Positions 32,574 through 44,199 are shown, counted from the first letter of the stretch. The stretch is DNA of 64,000 bases from Zeus faber (GCA_960531495.1 OY482848.1:33823748-33887747), one strand, 5' to 3'. A program made the numbers and translations. Notes: a model not told the origin generated them from the sequence alone.

Positions 32574-34480
32574 TTACCTCCCAATAGTGACATCTGAACA
32601 TTTTCTCCCGGCATTACAACTCCAACCCATCTCAATATCATGGCCTAAGCAAAAGGTCAACAACACCATACAAAAACAAAATATCACACACAGTGATAGC
32701 AGAGCAGCCCCCAGAACCTGAGCAACTACACCTCCTAGTGGTCCTAATTTATCTTGCAACCAAGCATTGGCTGACCACCATGCTCCTTCTGATGGCCCAA
32801 ACGCATCCCTTATGCGTTTCAATGCATCTATGACATTAGTCATGTTATCGGCAACATAAGGGATCAACGTATAACAGGCATCTCCGGTTAGATTTAAAGC
32901 CACGTAAAGGCCACCTTGTTTGGCCAAAATAAAATCAAGAGCCATGTCGTGTTTCAGCAACGTCAATCGATGACTCCTCTGGGCGTTTGACAAATATTCA
33001 ATACCTCTTGTGGTCTCATTTGCAAAACCTTGTAGGGTATATGTGATATTATCAATATGATCGGCTAAGAATGTGGCCCCATACCATGGAAACAATCCTA
33101 TAGCCCATTTTTCTCCTAAAGATATCCTCCAATGATAAGACTCCAAATTGTGAAACTGTGCCAAGTCTCTTTTCTTCCTACTCTCAGCAGTCTTTGCAGA
33201 GTTACCTTCATCTGGCTCTTGTCCCTTCCGGATAACAAAAACATCATAAGGAAGTTTCAACTGTGCCATTTAGCAACATCCAATCCACCCATACGGCAAA
33301 AACAAGTATGCTTTGTCATCACATACCCACCAAATATCTTTAAATGTTCCTATAGTCACATTACCCGGTAAAGTTTGATTCTTTACTCTTAAAGCTTTAC
33401 TCTGTACTTACTCTGGAGCTGGCACTCTCACTACACACGGACAATTCAAATTAGTAGTCATTCTAAAGGAGTGAGTTAACTGTTGGAACCACAGATTTCT
33501 ATTTGCCCACGGGTCTGCTACTTGCAGCACCAAGGAATCAGACCCATATGCTTTCCACCGGGTTTCTCTCTTCTGTAAAGCATGAAGAGGTTCAGTCATG
33601 TCTTTTGATGTCCATTCCGGTTCAATAAAATCATTGACCACATTTGATATAGTCGTCTGAACTATTTCACCTGAATCTCTATCAATCACCTCTGCAATTG
33701 GCTCTCTAATTACAGAGCTCTCCTTGCCAGTGTTCAAATTAATTTCCAACTTCGTCATAGTCTTCTGAGTTATATTTACCAGTTTCTTAAATTATGGCGA
33801 TGTAGTGATAGGTGTCAGTGCCTTATCTACAGACTTCGTAGACACCAAAAAAGTCATCATTATTTTATTGGTAGGGGATCTCATTCTCCCAACCTCACTT
33901 GTATGTTTACCAGGAGTTACAAACGTAGAAGTTGTCATCCTCGTTGTGGTAACATCCTTCTCTGCCAATGTAGTGGTGGTAGTGGTAGCCACAGTGGTAA
34001 CTGGCGATGATACGTTAATGCTACTAATTATTCTTCGTGCTAAGGTAATAGATATCATCGGTCCAACAGTCACCCTTGGTGTGACTGATTGTATTTGAAC
34101 TTCTTGAGCAATCGTACTTATTTCTTTAGTGTCCAGACCTTTTACTACAGGCATTTTTTTCCGAATTCTATATCCTGATTCCCAAAATTTTTGCCTTGGG
34201 AAATGTTTAAACTCTGGATCGAAATATGTGCATGTATATTCTCCTTGATCTTCCCGCATGACATTTCCTATGACAAGTGAACAGTCATCTTGAACTTTAA
34301 CCCGTCTCCTCTCATTCTGCAACATAAACTTTCGTAGACTGCGAGGCCCACTGCTATTATCAGGTCCCGTTAGCACTATGTCTTCACCATGCACATTTTC
34401 CCATTTAGGGGGAATAGTTTCACCATTGTTCTATCTACTACATTTACTACATGGCAACTGAACTGCCCTTCCCAAAGTCA
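32574..34480 (-). pseudogene. Env region of the retroviral fossil, with Ig-like part
   Basis: The envelope region has three readable parts. The first (33792-34394) has SLVIGNVMREDQGEYTCTYF, the end of an immunoglobulin V-like fold, with a Thr/Ser-rich mucin-like stretch after it. The second (33408-33758) is surface-protein-like and not further identifiable. The third (32574-33269) is the transmembrane subunit: furin-like SRKKRD, LADHIDNITYTLQGFANE, LLKHDMALDFILAKQGG, GDACYTLIP, then a hydrophobic membrane anchor. The Ig-like part may be a captured host domain used for receptor binding; that is inference. Confidence 0.7.
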
Positions 34481-34488
34481 CTTCAACC

Positions 34489-35866
34489 CTAGTCCTCGTA
34501 TCGCTTTGGTCTAACCCTTTTTCGGGTTGGCTTTGGACTCCTTGGCCCAACAGGGTTTGTGTATTCTCCTGGAGAGGTATCACAGCCCTCTGGAGTCTTT
34601 GACGACTCATACTCTCTGGAGTTAGACACTGTTGTTACTGGGACATGTTGAAAATCAATGTCACCAAAGTGTCTCTCTCGCTCAGGGACTGACAATTCGT
34701 CCCTGAGATCATCAAAAGTGTGCTCAACCTCATCATGCACACCCACATCATCAACAACATCAACATAGTCAATCCCTTCTTCTGGGTCTTGACCTTGGAG
34801 GTCCTCATGAATCTCTGCTGTGTCTGCAGCTTCTGTTGGCTGTCTAGAGCTTTCAGCATCTTTGCTCTGTGATCGAGGTGCCTCTTCCTTTGGCGCCCTA
34901 ACACAATGTGATAAATGGTACCATGTAGGAGAACCTTTAACCTGAACCGCAGTTCCTATACTGCGAACAACTTCGAATGGTCCTTCGCGGCGTTTGTTAA
35001 ACCACTTCCTCCTAAACACCTACACGAATACCTTGTCCCCAGGTTGCACCGCGTTCCTCTTCTGCTCATCAAGTCTCTCTAGCACCGCCTCTTGTTTTTG
35101 CCTGTCAGAGACATAGGCGTGTATTTTCTTATGCAGTGTAGCCATATAGTACACCCGCATTTCATCTTCTAATAGGGCTAGACTTGGACCCTTTACATTT
35201 GTGCGCAAACAAGGTGTTGGCATCCGTCTACCTGTAGCCAGCTCATGGGGGGTCATGCGCAAATCACGGAGCCCACTTTAACGACACACCATTAATGCCA
35301 ACGGGAGCGCCTCTACCCAATTCAGTCCTGTGTGCTGACAGATTTTAACAATGGGATTTTTCAGCACACCATTCATTTTTTCACAAACACCTTGGCTTTG
35401 CGGATGATAAACAGCTCCTAGACGTTGATTAATTCCCAATTTATGCAGAATCAATTTTACTGTTTTATGCACAAACTCTTTCCCATTATCCGAAGATATG
35501 CGATCTGGAAGACCCCACCTGCTTATGACCTCACGACCCAAGAACTTGGCAACTGACTGAACATCCTTGTGCTTGGTTGGACATGCTTCAGGCCACCGTG
35601 AAAATCTATCCACGACGACTAACGTGTATCTTTTACCTCCTACTGGTCTTATCATGTCAACAAAATCCACGACCAACTCATGCATGGGACCTGTCGGAGT
35701 TGGAATGTGACCGGGTGGACTCATCACACCCCTCCGAACATTGTTTTTAAGACAGATTGTGCATCTGCCTATGACATAATCAATTTGCTCAAGCAAGTAC
35801 GGTGCCCAAAACCCATAGTCTTTCGTGATTTTTCTTCTCACTTCCCCCCTTGCAACATGGGCTAAC
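34489..35866 (-). pseudogene. Integrase region of the retroviral fossil
   Basis: The readable core at 35278-35866 includes GRCTICLKNNVRRGVMSPPG (end of the zinc-binding part), HELVVDFVDMIRPVGGKRY, RISSDNGKEFVHKTV and AVYHPQSQGVCEKMNG, the D-D-E core of retroviral integrase. The segment 35020-35262 reads MTPHELATGRRMPTP. The C-terminal part, 34489-35019, reads WFNKRREGPFEVVRSIGTAV, followed by an acidic tail. It would have joined viral DNA to the host chromosome. Confidence 0.8.
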
Positions 35867-35867
35867 C

Positions 35868-36523
35868 CAGGGGTGGGCAAACTTTTTGGCTCAGTGGCCA
35901 CATTGACTTTTAAAATTTGACAGACGGGCCGGGTCACCACAAGATGCATACATATCAAACATAAACAGAAAAAAAGCATTATAGTGTTAATACACTTACC
36001 TTTTAGTGGGAACAGTGTTGTTGATCACCCATTTTTGCCAGTGCATCCAAGTCTGGTGTTAGTTTTTGTTGTGGCAATTCTCAGAACAGATCTGAGGTGT
36101 TCATCACTCAACTGGGATCTGTGGGGTGCTTTGTTTGTGTTAATCACAGTCTGTTCACACACATACGTAGAGCCAAACAACACCAGCATCCTCTGTGCCA
36201 TCTTCTGGATGTTTGGAAATTTGGCTGCGCTTAATGAAGCATAAAACTCATCCAGTTTAAGAGAGTTGACCTTCTCCTTTAAGACGGTTTCACATTGGAG
36301 ATCAATCAGTTCCAACTGCAACTCCTGTGGCGCCGTTTCAGGGTTTTGTGAGAAGGGACATGACACCAGCTGAAGGGACTTGTCAATTTTTCAAGTTACT
36401 GCGCCTAATGCGCCACCTGGTGAAACACCAGGCATTACAGGTCAAGGTGAAATGAATGCAGTCATAATTAAGAATTCTGTACCATTTGGCGGGCCGGATT
36501 AAAAAGACCAACGGGCCACCCCT
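35868..36523 (-). mobile_element. hAT transposon inserted in the retroviral fossil
   Basis: The left end reads CAGGGGTGGGCAAACTTTTT, a typical Charlie-like hAT terminus, and the right end near 36523 reads ..GGGCCACCCCT. The inside keeps only a transposase C-terminal piece at 36025-36366 (-), reading MLVLFGSTYVCEQTV and LSDEHLRSVLRIATT, the hATC dimerisation domain. It is non-autonomous and younger than the retrovirus it interrupts. Confidence 0.8.
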
Positions 36524-36541
36524 CGGTCCAACCATAATTGT

Positions 36542-37864
36542 TTATATGGCTGACACTGCTTTTTGCATCGAGATCACATTTCTGAGCGTGATTTTATCTT
36601 CTAAGTCCACTTCATGGGTGACAAGAAGAACCTTGCCTGTTTTGTTTGCTCCTGTAACTGCTTTTGCAGCCTCATCTGCTACTTTGTTACCTTGAGTAAC
36701 TCTTGACGTATCCATTTTGTGTGCTGCACACTTAGCTACAGTTATTTCCTTTGGCTTCATCATTGCATGCAGCAATTTCATTATCTGAGCATGATGCTGT
36801 ATCGGAGAACCATCGGTCTTTCTTTCTTTCCTCAATTTTTCCACACCGATCCAAATAAATGACACACATTATGTGCATACGCAGAATCTGTATATATTGT
36901 CACTATATATTCACTCGATTGACTTCGGCCAATAGCCAAGCTGTGCAGAAGCAGGTTGTGGTATTACTTCTGCTTTCTCAACAACAAATTCAGTTCCCTG
37001 GGCTTTGACTACTGCGTAACCGGCACTCAATGTGTCTCCTATTCGATAGCAGGACCCATCGGTCCAATACTCCACATCTGACACATGCAGTGGGAAAGCT
37101 TGTAAGTCCGATCTGAGCTTTGCATATCTTTCTACTTCCTGAACACAATGATGTGGTTCCCCATCTTTTGGTGTTGGCAAATTTTCCGCTGGATTTACCG
37201 TGACGCACCTTACTAAGGTGACATCTTCCTGCTCTAAGAGCCTATGATTGTCTCTTAGCCTAGACATGGTCAATGTACATTTATCAAAGTTCAAAAGATT
37301 TCTGAGACTATGATGGGTAAGAATTGTCACTGGGTAACCCATGGTTACTGATGATGCTTTATCATACATTAGATAAACTCCCACCATTGCTCTGTAGCAC
37401 CATGGTAGCCCCAATTCTACTTCTGAATAGGCAGTAGAATAATACGAAACAGGTTGAGGACTTGTCCCTGTTCCTGTGGGCTGACAAACCACTGTGCATG
37501 CATATTTGCCCCCAGTGGACGTAGCCACATACAGCAAAAAGTTCTTAGAGTAGTCTGGCAGCGCTAGTGCTGGAGCTTTTTGTAATCTCTGTTTGATTGT
37601 CTCAAATGCGATATGACCTTCCTGCGTCCAGGTGAGGTTACAATGGAGTTGAGCGTTCCCAGTCTCTTTTATCATGGCTCTCAAAGGTCCTTTTAGGCAG
37701 GCATAATCTTCTACCCAAGCCGAAGAATATCCCGCAATACCAAGAAATGTCATCATCTCTCTGACTGTTCTGGGCTTTGGTGCTGTCCGAATGCCTTCCA
37801 AATGACTCTCAGAGATGCTTCTATGGTTATTGTTTGACTCATATAAACTATTTTTTCTTGACAA
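36542..37864 (-). pseudogene. RNase H and connection region of the retroviral fossil
   Basis: The readable part at 36911-37864 begins with TVREMMTFLGIAGYSSAWV (RT thumb/connection), then LPDYSKNFLLYVATSTGG, and later VEYWTDGSCYRIGDTLSAG. The D-G-S in that last word marks the start of RNase H. The part at 36542-36865 continues with ITVAKCAAHKMDTSRVTQGN and KVADEAAKAVTG, the RNase H end. Confidence 0.8.
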
Positions 37865-38411
37865 TTCTGTAGCTTCTTCTGAGAGGCCTTGTGTCCTTTG
37901 TCTGCCAATAGCTGTAACAGTTTGATTGAGTCCTCATGGCATGTTTCCTTGTCTGGTGAACAGATGACGGGGAGCCTCTTGTACTTCAAGGTTTGTCCTT
38001 TGTATGTGAATCCAAACAACCCTTGAATTTCTTCGCTCAATGGAACACTAAAAAATGCTCCACACAATTCCAACATTGTGAAGTGTGTAGCCTCTGGAGG
38101 AATTCGAGCTAACAAGGTATGTGGATCTGGTACATCAGCTGGAAAGTCCTGCACCACTTCATTCACCGCCCTCAAGTCATGTACCAAGCGATAGGATCCA
38201 TCTGGTTTCTTTAGAAGCAATATAGGCGTATTACTCTGAGGATCCGAACATATTTCCACTACACCTGCTTTTAACAGTCAATTCAATTTGTGGTTCAGTC
38301 CCTTTGATTGCCTCCTCCTTTAGTGGGTACTGGTTCTCCCAAGGAGGTTTGATTCCTGGTCGCCGTTCAACTCTCACCGGTTGAGCTGTTTTCACAAGTC
38401 TGATATCAGTA
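37753..38411 (-). pseudogene. Reverse transcriptase region of the retroviral fossil
   Basis: The readable stretch 37753-38259 has NTPILLLKKPDGSYRLVHDL, RAVNEVVQDFPADVPDPHTL and PEATHFTMLELCGAFFSVPL. These are the fingers and palm of class I retroviral RT. The stretch 38231-38428 upstream reads LVKTAQPVRVERRPGIKPPW, the usual entry sequence. Confidence 0.8.
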
Positions 38412-38915
38412 CTATGTCGTGACCACACATTCTGGAATTTGTTGCAGCATCTCCTCTCTCATGCTGTCTGAGCCCAATTTAGTGCTGAGCATTGACTCAT
38501 GTGTCATCTGTACCACTTGTGGTTGTCCTTGTCCTTGAGCTGAAATCATGATTTTTATGAACTTCTGTTCTTCACTCATCCAGATGGCAAGATTTTCCTT
38601 TATTGGTGCAAAAATGGCTTCCTCAGCTTCTGCCATCATTTCTCCTATATGCTTCTGCTCAAATCCTTCAGCCACCATTAAAGTCACATGTGGCACACTT
38701 TTCTCAATGTTGTACTCTTTCTCAAGATACTCATTTGTGTTTATCTTCATAGCTGCTCCCTGTGGTCCCACAATCATGCAGCACAAGGTCAGCTGAACAT
38801 GCTTGGGTTGATTACTCAACCACTCCTCTGGATCCAATTGGCCAGCTTTCTTAAAATATTTAAGCGTGCAATGATGTGGGTACTCAGGGGGCTTAACGTC
38901 AGGCATTTTTGCCAC
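38412..38915 (-). pseudogene. Retroviral fossil segment with two H-x-T-x motifs
   Basis: A 167-codon readable stretch lies between protease and reverse transcriptase, a place where class I retroviruses normally have no extra domain. It contains YPHHCTLKYFKKAG and, 62 residues later, VPHVTLMVAEGFEQ. Paired H-x-T/S-x motifs at the ends of beta strands are the signature of 2H phosphoesterases (LigT, AKAP7, and viral 2',5'-phosphodiesterases). The usual spacing is about 80-90 residues, so this would be a compact or only analogous version. I recall related fish retroviral polyproteins carrying this segment; the 2H reading is my inference. Confidence 0.5.
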
Positions 38916-38945
38916 AATGAACTTTTCCCATCTCTTGGCTGGCTC

Positions 38946-39338
38946 TCATAGCTCTGGACTATGATTTCCAATCCAATATACTGAAGAAGTCTCGGTCTCT
39001 GGTGCCATAAATAATTGGTGGTAGACATCAGGTGGCACATCCACCAGACAGCCGTCCGATGTACACCGTATTGTACAATTTAGTTTGCACATAGCATCTC
39101 TTCCCAAGAGTGCAATGGACATATGTTCTGACACCAATATGGGTAATGTGATTTTCCGATTTTTATAGGGGAGCTCAATTGGTTTTGTGAGAGGAATCAG
39201 CTGTCTCACACCCTCAAACCCGATTGTCAGTACCAATTGGTCAGACATGGGGAGATGTATAGCATATTCAGGCCGAACACAGGTGAAAGCTGCTCCACAG
39301 TCTGCCATTACTTCCAATGGTTTATCATTTATTTTCAC
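38946..39338 (-). pseudogene. Protease region of the retroviral fossil
   Basis: The readable stretch has PLEVMADCGAAFTCVRPEY (the aspartic-protease active-site region), then ITLPILVSEHMSIALLGRDA, the G-R-D motif late in retroviral proteases. It lies directly after the nucleocapsid-like part, as expected. Confidence 0.75.
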
Positions 39339-39410
39339 CTTTATTTTTGGATCTTTCTCCGGACCTGATACTACCAGCTGACAGCTCCCTTTCGAGTCTT
39401 CCGGGCACCC

Positions 39411-41172
39411 CTAGTATCCAGGTTCCGGACCCCTGTAAGGGTTCGCCAGTCCCTTGGGTGGCTGTGGTTGTCCTCTGAAACCTCCTCTGAAGCCTCCTCT
39501 GAAGCCTCCTCTGAAGCATCCTCTGGACCTGTAACAGTCATGTGCAAAGTGGCCTAGTTGTCCACAGTTATAACATGCTCCTGGAGACTGTTGGAAACTT
39601 TCCCCTCTACCTCTTCCCAATTTCCTTGACCTCTTCCTCTTCATATTTGTGGTTGATCAAAAGCTAGTGTGGAAGGGAGACAATGGGGACCACAGGTGGT
39701 TGAACCTGACTCTGTCCTTGCTGTGGTTGTGATGGTAATTGATTTGGTTGTGACTGGCTCTGCATAACCACAGCTTGTTTCTTTTCCTTCTTCTTGTTAT
39801 CCACCAACTGTATTTGGTTGAGTTTTCTGAGAGTCTCCTGGTCCTGTTCTTTCTGGTCATGATCCTTTTTCCGATATAGCTCCACTTGATGTGCTATGTG
39901 ATCCGTATAAACACCTTTGGTCATGCTTCCAAGACCAACCACTTCTGCCAATTTGCTCCTCACTTGAAGAGGCAGCCCCTTCTGTATTTTGGCTCAGAGA
40001 ATTGATTTCTCCATTTGATTCAAATCTGGATAATTTCCTGTGATATTTCTCCACACTTGATGAACCCTTGACACATAAGCTTTTGTGGGCGCAATGACTC
40101 AACAAAGATGTTGAGTGTACGGGTGTACGTTTGTTGGAAATGCATCTCTCAATGCTCTCCACATCGACCTCTGCTTGCAGCAAACAGAGTGGGTAACTTT
40201 TCAAGTATGTTAGTCTGTATTCTGCCAAGGCTTGTACTCTAAATTTGGTCCTCGTATTATCACTGGACACATTTTGTTGGGTCTCTTTCCTTTTCTTAGC
40301 CGTAGTCCATACCTCAAAGTGTCTGGCTTTTGAGGCTTTTTCTTCTGTAATTTTTTCTCCATTATTTGCAATTTGTTTAATTCTTTTTCCAATATTTGTT
40401 GAATTTCTGGACAGGTGGTGTCACTTATGTCCTCGAGGCATCTGTCTATACTCCTTTCAATCTCTCTTAAAACCATGCGTCTGTCATTTCCTACCCCTGT
40501 ACTGGCTGCTTACGGTTGAAAACAGGAATGACCTTCTTTCTCTGATTCTTCATCACTTTCAGCCTGTTCACTCTCATCCGTGTCCTCTGTTCACGGAGCC
40601 ATTTCCCTCACTGGTCGATCTCCTTTTTTCCCCGCTTTAGCCGACATCCGTCTGACTGCGGGGTCGTATCCTCCAATAGCTTTGTCCGAATCACTCACAC
40701 TCTCTTCTCCTATCTCCAGGCTTCTAACTTGTTGTCTGTTTCCCAAATGGTTCCTTCTCTTGGTACTGTTGGAGCTTAGATACATCTTTATGGTTGTTGT
40801 AGCCTTGCCCTTCTCTATTATTTGCTCATCCTCATCTTTGAAGAGATAGTTGCCCTCCGTTGTCATCACTGGGAGCTGAGGATAAACATCAGTGAACTTC
40901 ACCTCCTTCTCATAATGCGGGGGCTTCTTTACAGATGCTGTATGTGAGAAGGGTGCGGTAATCTTATCCATCAATTTTTCTGCTTCCTTTTCATTTTTCT
41001 TTATTGCTTGTCTACTTTGTTCTCTTTTTTCTTTTGCAGCTTCGAACCATGTCTGTCCCTCCTTTATGAACAGCTGCAGAATGCCAAGTTCTGTTTGTCT
41101 TTTCTCCGTGCATCTCTTTCCTCTTTTTCCTTTCTTTTGATTTACTTTATATGTGGACACAAGCACCTGCAT
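39411..41172 (-). pseudogene. Gag region of the retroviral fossil
   Basis: From upstream to downstream: a Lys-rich coiled part (40591-41172); a helical part with RCLEDISDTTCPEIQQILEK (40210-40476); a capsid end reading RSKLAEVVGLGSMTKGVYTD (39664-39963); then nucleocapsid with one zinc knuckle, [14 protein letters not shown], followed by a GGFR repeat array (39411-39644). One CCHC knuckle plus an Arg/Gly tract fits an RNA-packaging nucleocapsid. Several breaks. Confidence 0.75.
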
Positions 41173-42480
41173 TGTTTAAATCACATCCAGGTTAAGAGTT
41201 CCTTCAGCTGGCCATGGTTGGTTGGTTGTTCAATGTCACCGCTTTCTCCATTTTCCTGATATTTTTTCAATATCTTTAATAAGAGGATTATTCTTTAGCA
41301 CTACATCAATAGGAGTGATTACTTTTGTAATTTTTGTATCCATTTTTTTTATTCTAAATTAATTGATTTATTTAAAAATTATTTATAAAGCACCGTGTAA
41401 TCACACTCAACCAAAAACAACAAAATTTATCAACCCCAAAGGAGACCAATAGCTTTCCACTTAAAAGCAACTTCACTTGTTCATGATCTGACACATACCT
41501 ACTGATCATACTTATTTATCTTAAATTATCAAAATGTCCATCAATGTTCATTCTCAAAACAGCCTTAATCAAGGTAAACCATACTCAGATAATGAAACCA
41601 ATATTCACAGCAGACATTTTCAAGTATCAACTCAAAATTTTTGAATGTGTAAATTAAAAAAAACATCCAAATGGCCAACGTATTTCACATTTATTTAAGT
41701 TTTTCAAATTTTAGTAAGCGAAAGTGCACAATCCATTATCTCTCTTGTATACAAAACAAAACAATTATTCCTCTTTGTTAAACTACTTGTTAAATGTTAT
41801 AATGTATATCAACATCTACCTTATTCAATGTCAAATCGAGGTTACATCTAGAGTAAGACAAAAATAAAAAAATAAAAATAATAATGTTGTTTGATTATAC
41901 TTAAACAATCACCAGCCTTACTGAGAAAAACAAAAAGTAACCGGTAAGGATTTGAAACATACAAACCCAGTTGTATATCACACCAAAACTAACAATTCAC
42001 TCATGCCATATCATTATTAATGTATAGTGTGTAATCTATACTATTTAATTATATATCTTATCCTTTGATTTGGAATGACCAATTTACTAATGCTTTGTGC
42101 CATTCAATTTGTTACTGCTGTAACACTGCAGACTATCCCTCTGTGGGATAGATAAAGGATTATCTTATCTCAACCAGCAGATCACTTTGACACAAGAACA
42201 CAAAAGGGAAAAATGAAGTAAATTTAAAAAGAATAACTCTTTGTAAACCAAAAAACGAATTCATTTCTGCTGCTACTATGCATTATATCTGCTCTCCGCG
42301 ATGTCTTAAAACATATTTTGGAAGCTTTTTTTTTTATTTATATTGATCAATTTAGTTTTATCAATTTCGAATGCTTGAAGCACAAACTATAGTCCTTAAA
42401 AAAACCCTCCCCATACTCCTAACCTTACCAAAGTCGCATTTAATCAACCAAAGACACTGTAGTTTCTTTGTTGTCGATGA
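41173..42480 (-). other. AT-rich leader of the retroviral fossil with a retroposon tail
   Basis: About 1.3 kb lies between the 5' LTR and the gag region. It is very AT-rich and without long frames. Within it, 42050-42175 ends 'ccctctgtgggatagataaag' and 'gattatcttatctca', the 3' tail of an L2/Rex1-type retroposon on the + strand, so part of the length is a later insertion. Confidence 0.6.
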
Positions 42481-42829
42481 TGTGTTGATGAAGAAGGACT
42501 CTCCGCTGACGTTGACTTGATTATAATATTAGATTTATTACAAGAAATAACAGCTTTAAACCAGACTTACCATGGATTGTCTGGAAGAGAACTGCAGGCC
42601 AAAGTGTTCTCTCCCGAATGGAACAGGGGAGTGTCTTTTTATGCTTGTCCAGAGACAACGTCGCCCATCTGATTCCAATCCATGGGTCACAGTTCACATT
42701 CCACCTCCCTTATCACCGGGGCCCCTGGCAATGGGCTCTCTCTCTCTTGAGACCCCTGGCAGCATCTTTTAGTAATTATATTATACAATGGGTACTTTCT
42801 TGGGACGCCACACATTCCAAGACACCTCA
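42481..42829 (-). repeat. 5' LTR of the large retroviral fossil
   Basis: It runs TGTGTTGATGAAGAAGG .. GACACCTCA on the + strand and aligns along its length with 31158-31488. Shared blocks are atagatttattacaa-like, cacctcccttatcaccgg, and tcttgggacgccac. It is 18 bases longer than its partner. Confidence 0.85.
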
Positions 42830-43259
42830 ACACTTTCCAGCAAATTAAAACCTGCTTCAACTCATCACAACACTATTATCAACATCACAATCATCTCTCT
42901 AAACACAATCCCACAGTTCAAATTGTGCAATTTCTATTCATACTACCACAGCAAAGACCTCTGTTGTACACCATTTGACTATTTGTTAAATCATTCAGTT
43001 CTGCAGCTTCCTCTGCTGAACCAATATCTTACTAAAATGACTTTTACATGCACTGTTCTCCAAGTTTCATCCTAAACAAAGAATCCCAAATGCATCATGG
43101 GCAAACTTTCCCACATTCATTGTCATTGTCTTTCACATCTCAACTTCCCTAATCCTTTCAGTCTATCATTAACTTTACAGCTCTCTCTCGCCTTGTTATA
43201 TATTAAAAAAAAAAGATAAACATTTTTTTTCCCAAAATTAATTTGAAATTTGAAACCCA
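42830..43259. other. No recognised gene
   Basis: The outer flank of the retroviral fossil, AT-rich; I see no gene or named repeat. Confidence 0.4.
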
Positions 43260-43681
43260 TGCCCCATCTGCAGCTCCCTACTCGAGCCCAAATGCACACA
43301 CCTGGGATCAATTACCTGCACAGTATTTAGTCTCAGCTTCCCAGCCATTCCTTGCCAGACCGTCAACTAGTTTACTCGAGTGGTACAGCTACTGGCTCAG
43401 TTCCAAGTTCCAAGTTCCAAGTTCATGTCTTGTCTTCCCCTTACCTGCTTGTCTCCTCTCGTCGACCCAGTCTGTCTCTCCAAATCCAGCCAGCCCGGTT
43501 TACCTGCCTGTCTCTGCTCGTCGACCAAGGCTGCCCATCCTTCTCCATTCAGCCTGGTTCCCCGTCTCTCCACCCGGATCCTGGACCCCTTCTCCTGGTC
43601 GTCATCCCTTCCCTACCTGACTGGGTCCCCCTGGCCAGCTCCACTGTCCAGGCTAATAAACATCCTAGCTCTGGTCGTGAC
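43260..43681 (+). mobile_element. LTR-like unit (fossil, possibly Gypsy)
   Basis: The unit starts TGCCCCATCTGCAG, is pyrimidine-rich, and ends with AATAAACATCCTAGCTCTGG then TCGTGACA. A poly-A signal shortly before a ..ACA end is the layout of the R-U5 end of fish Gypsy LTRs. A triple 'agttccaagttccaag' repeat lies near 43395. No target duplication or internal region was found. The + frames across it (43243-43819) are artefacts of C/T richness. Confidence 0.35.
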
Positions 43682-44199
43682 ATTCTAGCAATCCTACCAG
43701 ATATTTTAGTTACAATGCTACTTTTAACCAAGGACTCATGTGTGAAACTAGCTTGGCATGTTATGTACAGAACACATACCACTCTTATCTTGCGTTTATA
43801 CATTCGCTTTTTTCATTGAGATTTTTATCAGCCAGGAGGCTAAACATAGCCCAAGAAACTGATGGAATCTCTCCGAATTCATCTCATCCATACGTGTTCC
43901 AGAGTGATCAATCGTCCAAACATCAATTTAATCACACAGAATTCATGTGAAAGTGTATTATACTGCAAATAGTCACACAGTGGGCCCTTTAACTCTGTTA
44001 TTTTCCTAACCATTTAAAACTTAGCTAACATAGCTGGATTATCAATACCTCCAAAATGAAATCTAAACAAAATAGTAAAAACAAATACTTTGGGTTTGTC
44101 ACGCTCCTGCCCAACCATGCTTCTCGTCCGTGGGGCGGGCGGCTTGGTTGGGGTGTCGGTCTGTCACCGTGGGGCCGTGATCCGGGCCCATGGTCCCGT
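43682..44199. other. No recognised gene
   Basis: A GC-rich patch at 44095-44200 contrasts with AT-rich surroundings. It begins 'tgtcacgctcctgc', which could be an LTR start, but nothing else supports this. Confidence 0.3.

Larger units (their letters stand above)
31158..42829 (-). mobile_element. Large endogenous retrovirus (fossil, class I-like)
   Basis: About 11.7 kb between two related LTRs, with regions in retroviral order on the minus strand: leader, gag, protease, an extra domain, reverse transcriptase, RNase H, integrase and env. Words in pol and env resemble gamma/epsilon-type fish retroviruses. The TM region has a furin-like SRKKRD, LLKHDMALDFILAKQGG, and a final membrane segment. 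A hAT (35868-36523) and a retroposon tail (about 42050-42175) inserted later. The LTRs have clearly diverged, by eye at roughly a quarter of positions, so the copy is old unless the LTRs recombined. Several breaks; not whole. No flanking target duplication is evident. Confidence 0.85.

Noticed and set aside
33805-34098. + frame of 97 codons, Val/Thr-rich, in the env region
   Set aside because: Antisense shadow of the Thr/Ser-rich stalk on the minus strand.
43243-43819. Three overlapping Ser/Pro/Leu-rich + frames
   Set aside because: All three frames are open at once because the sequence is C/T-rich with few stops; it looks like an LTR, not a gene.
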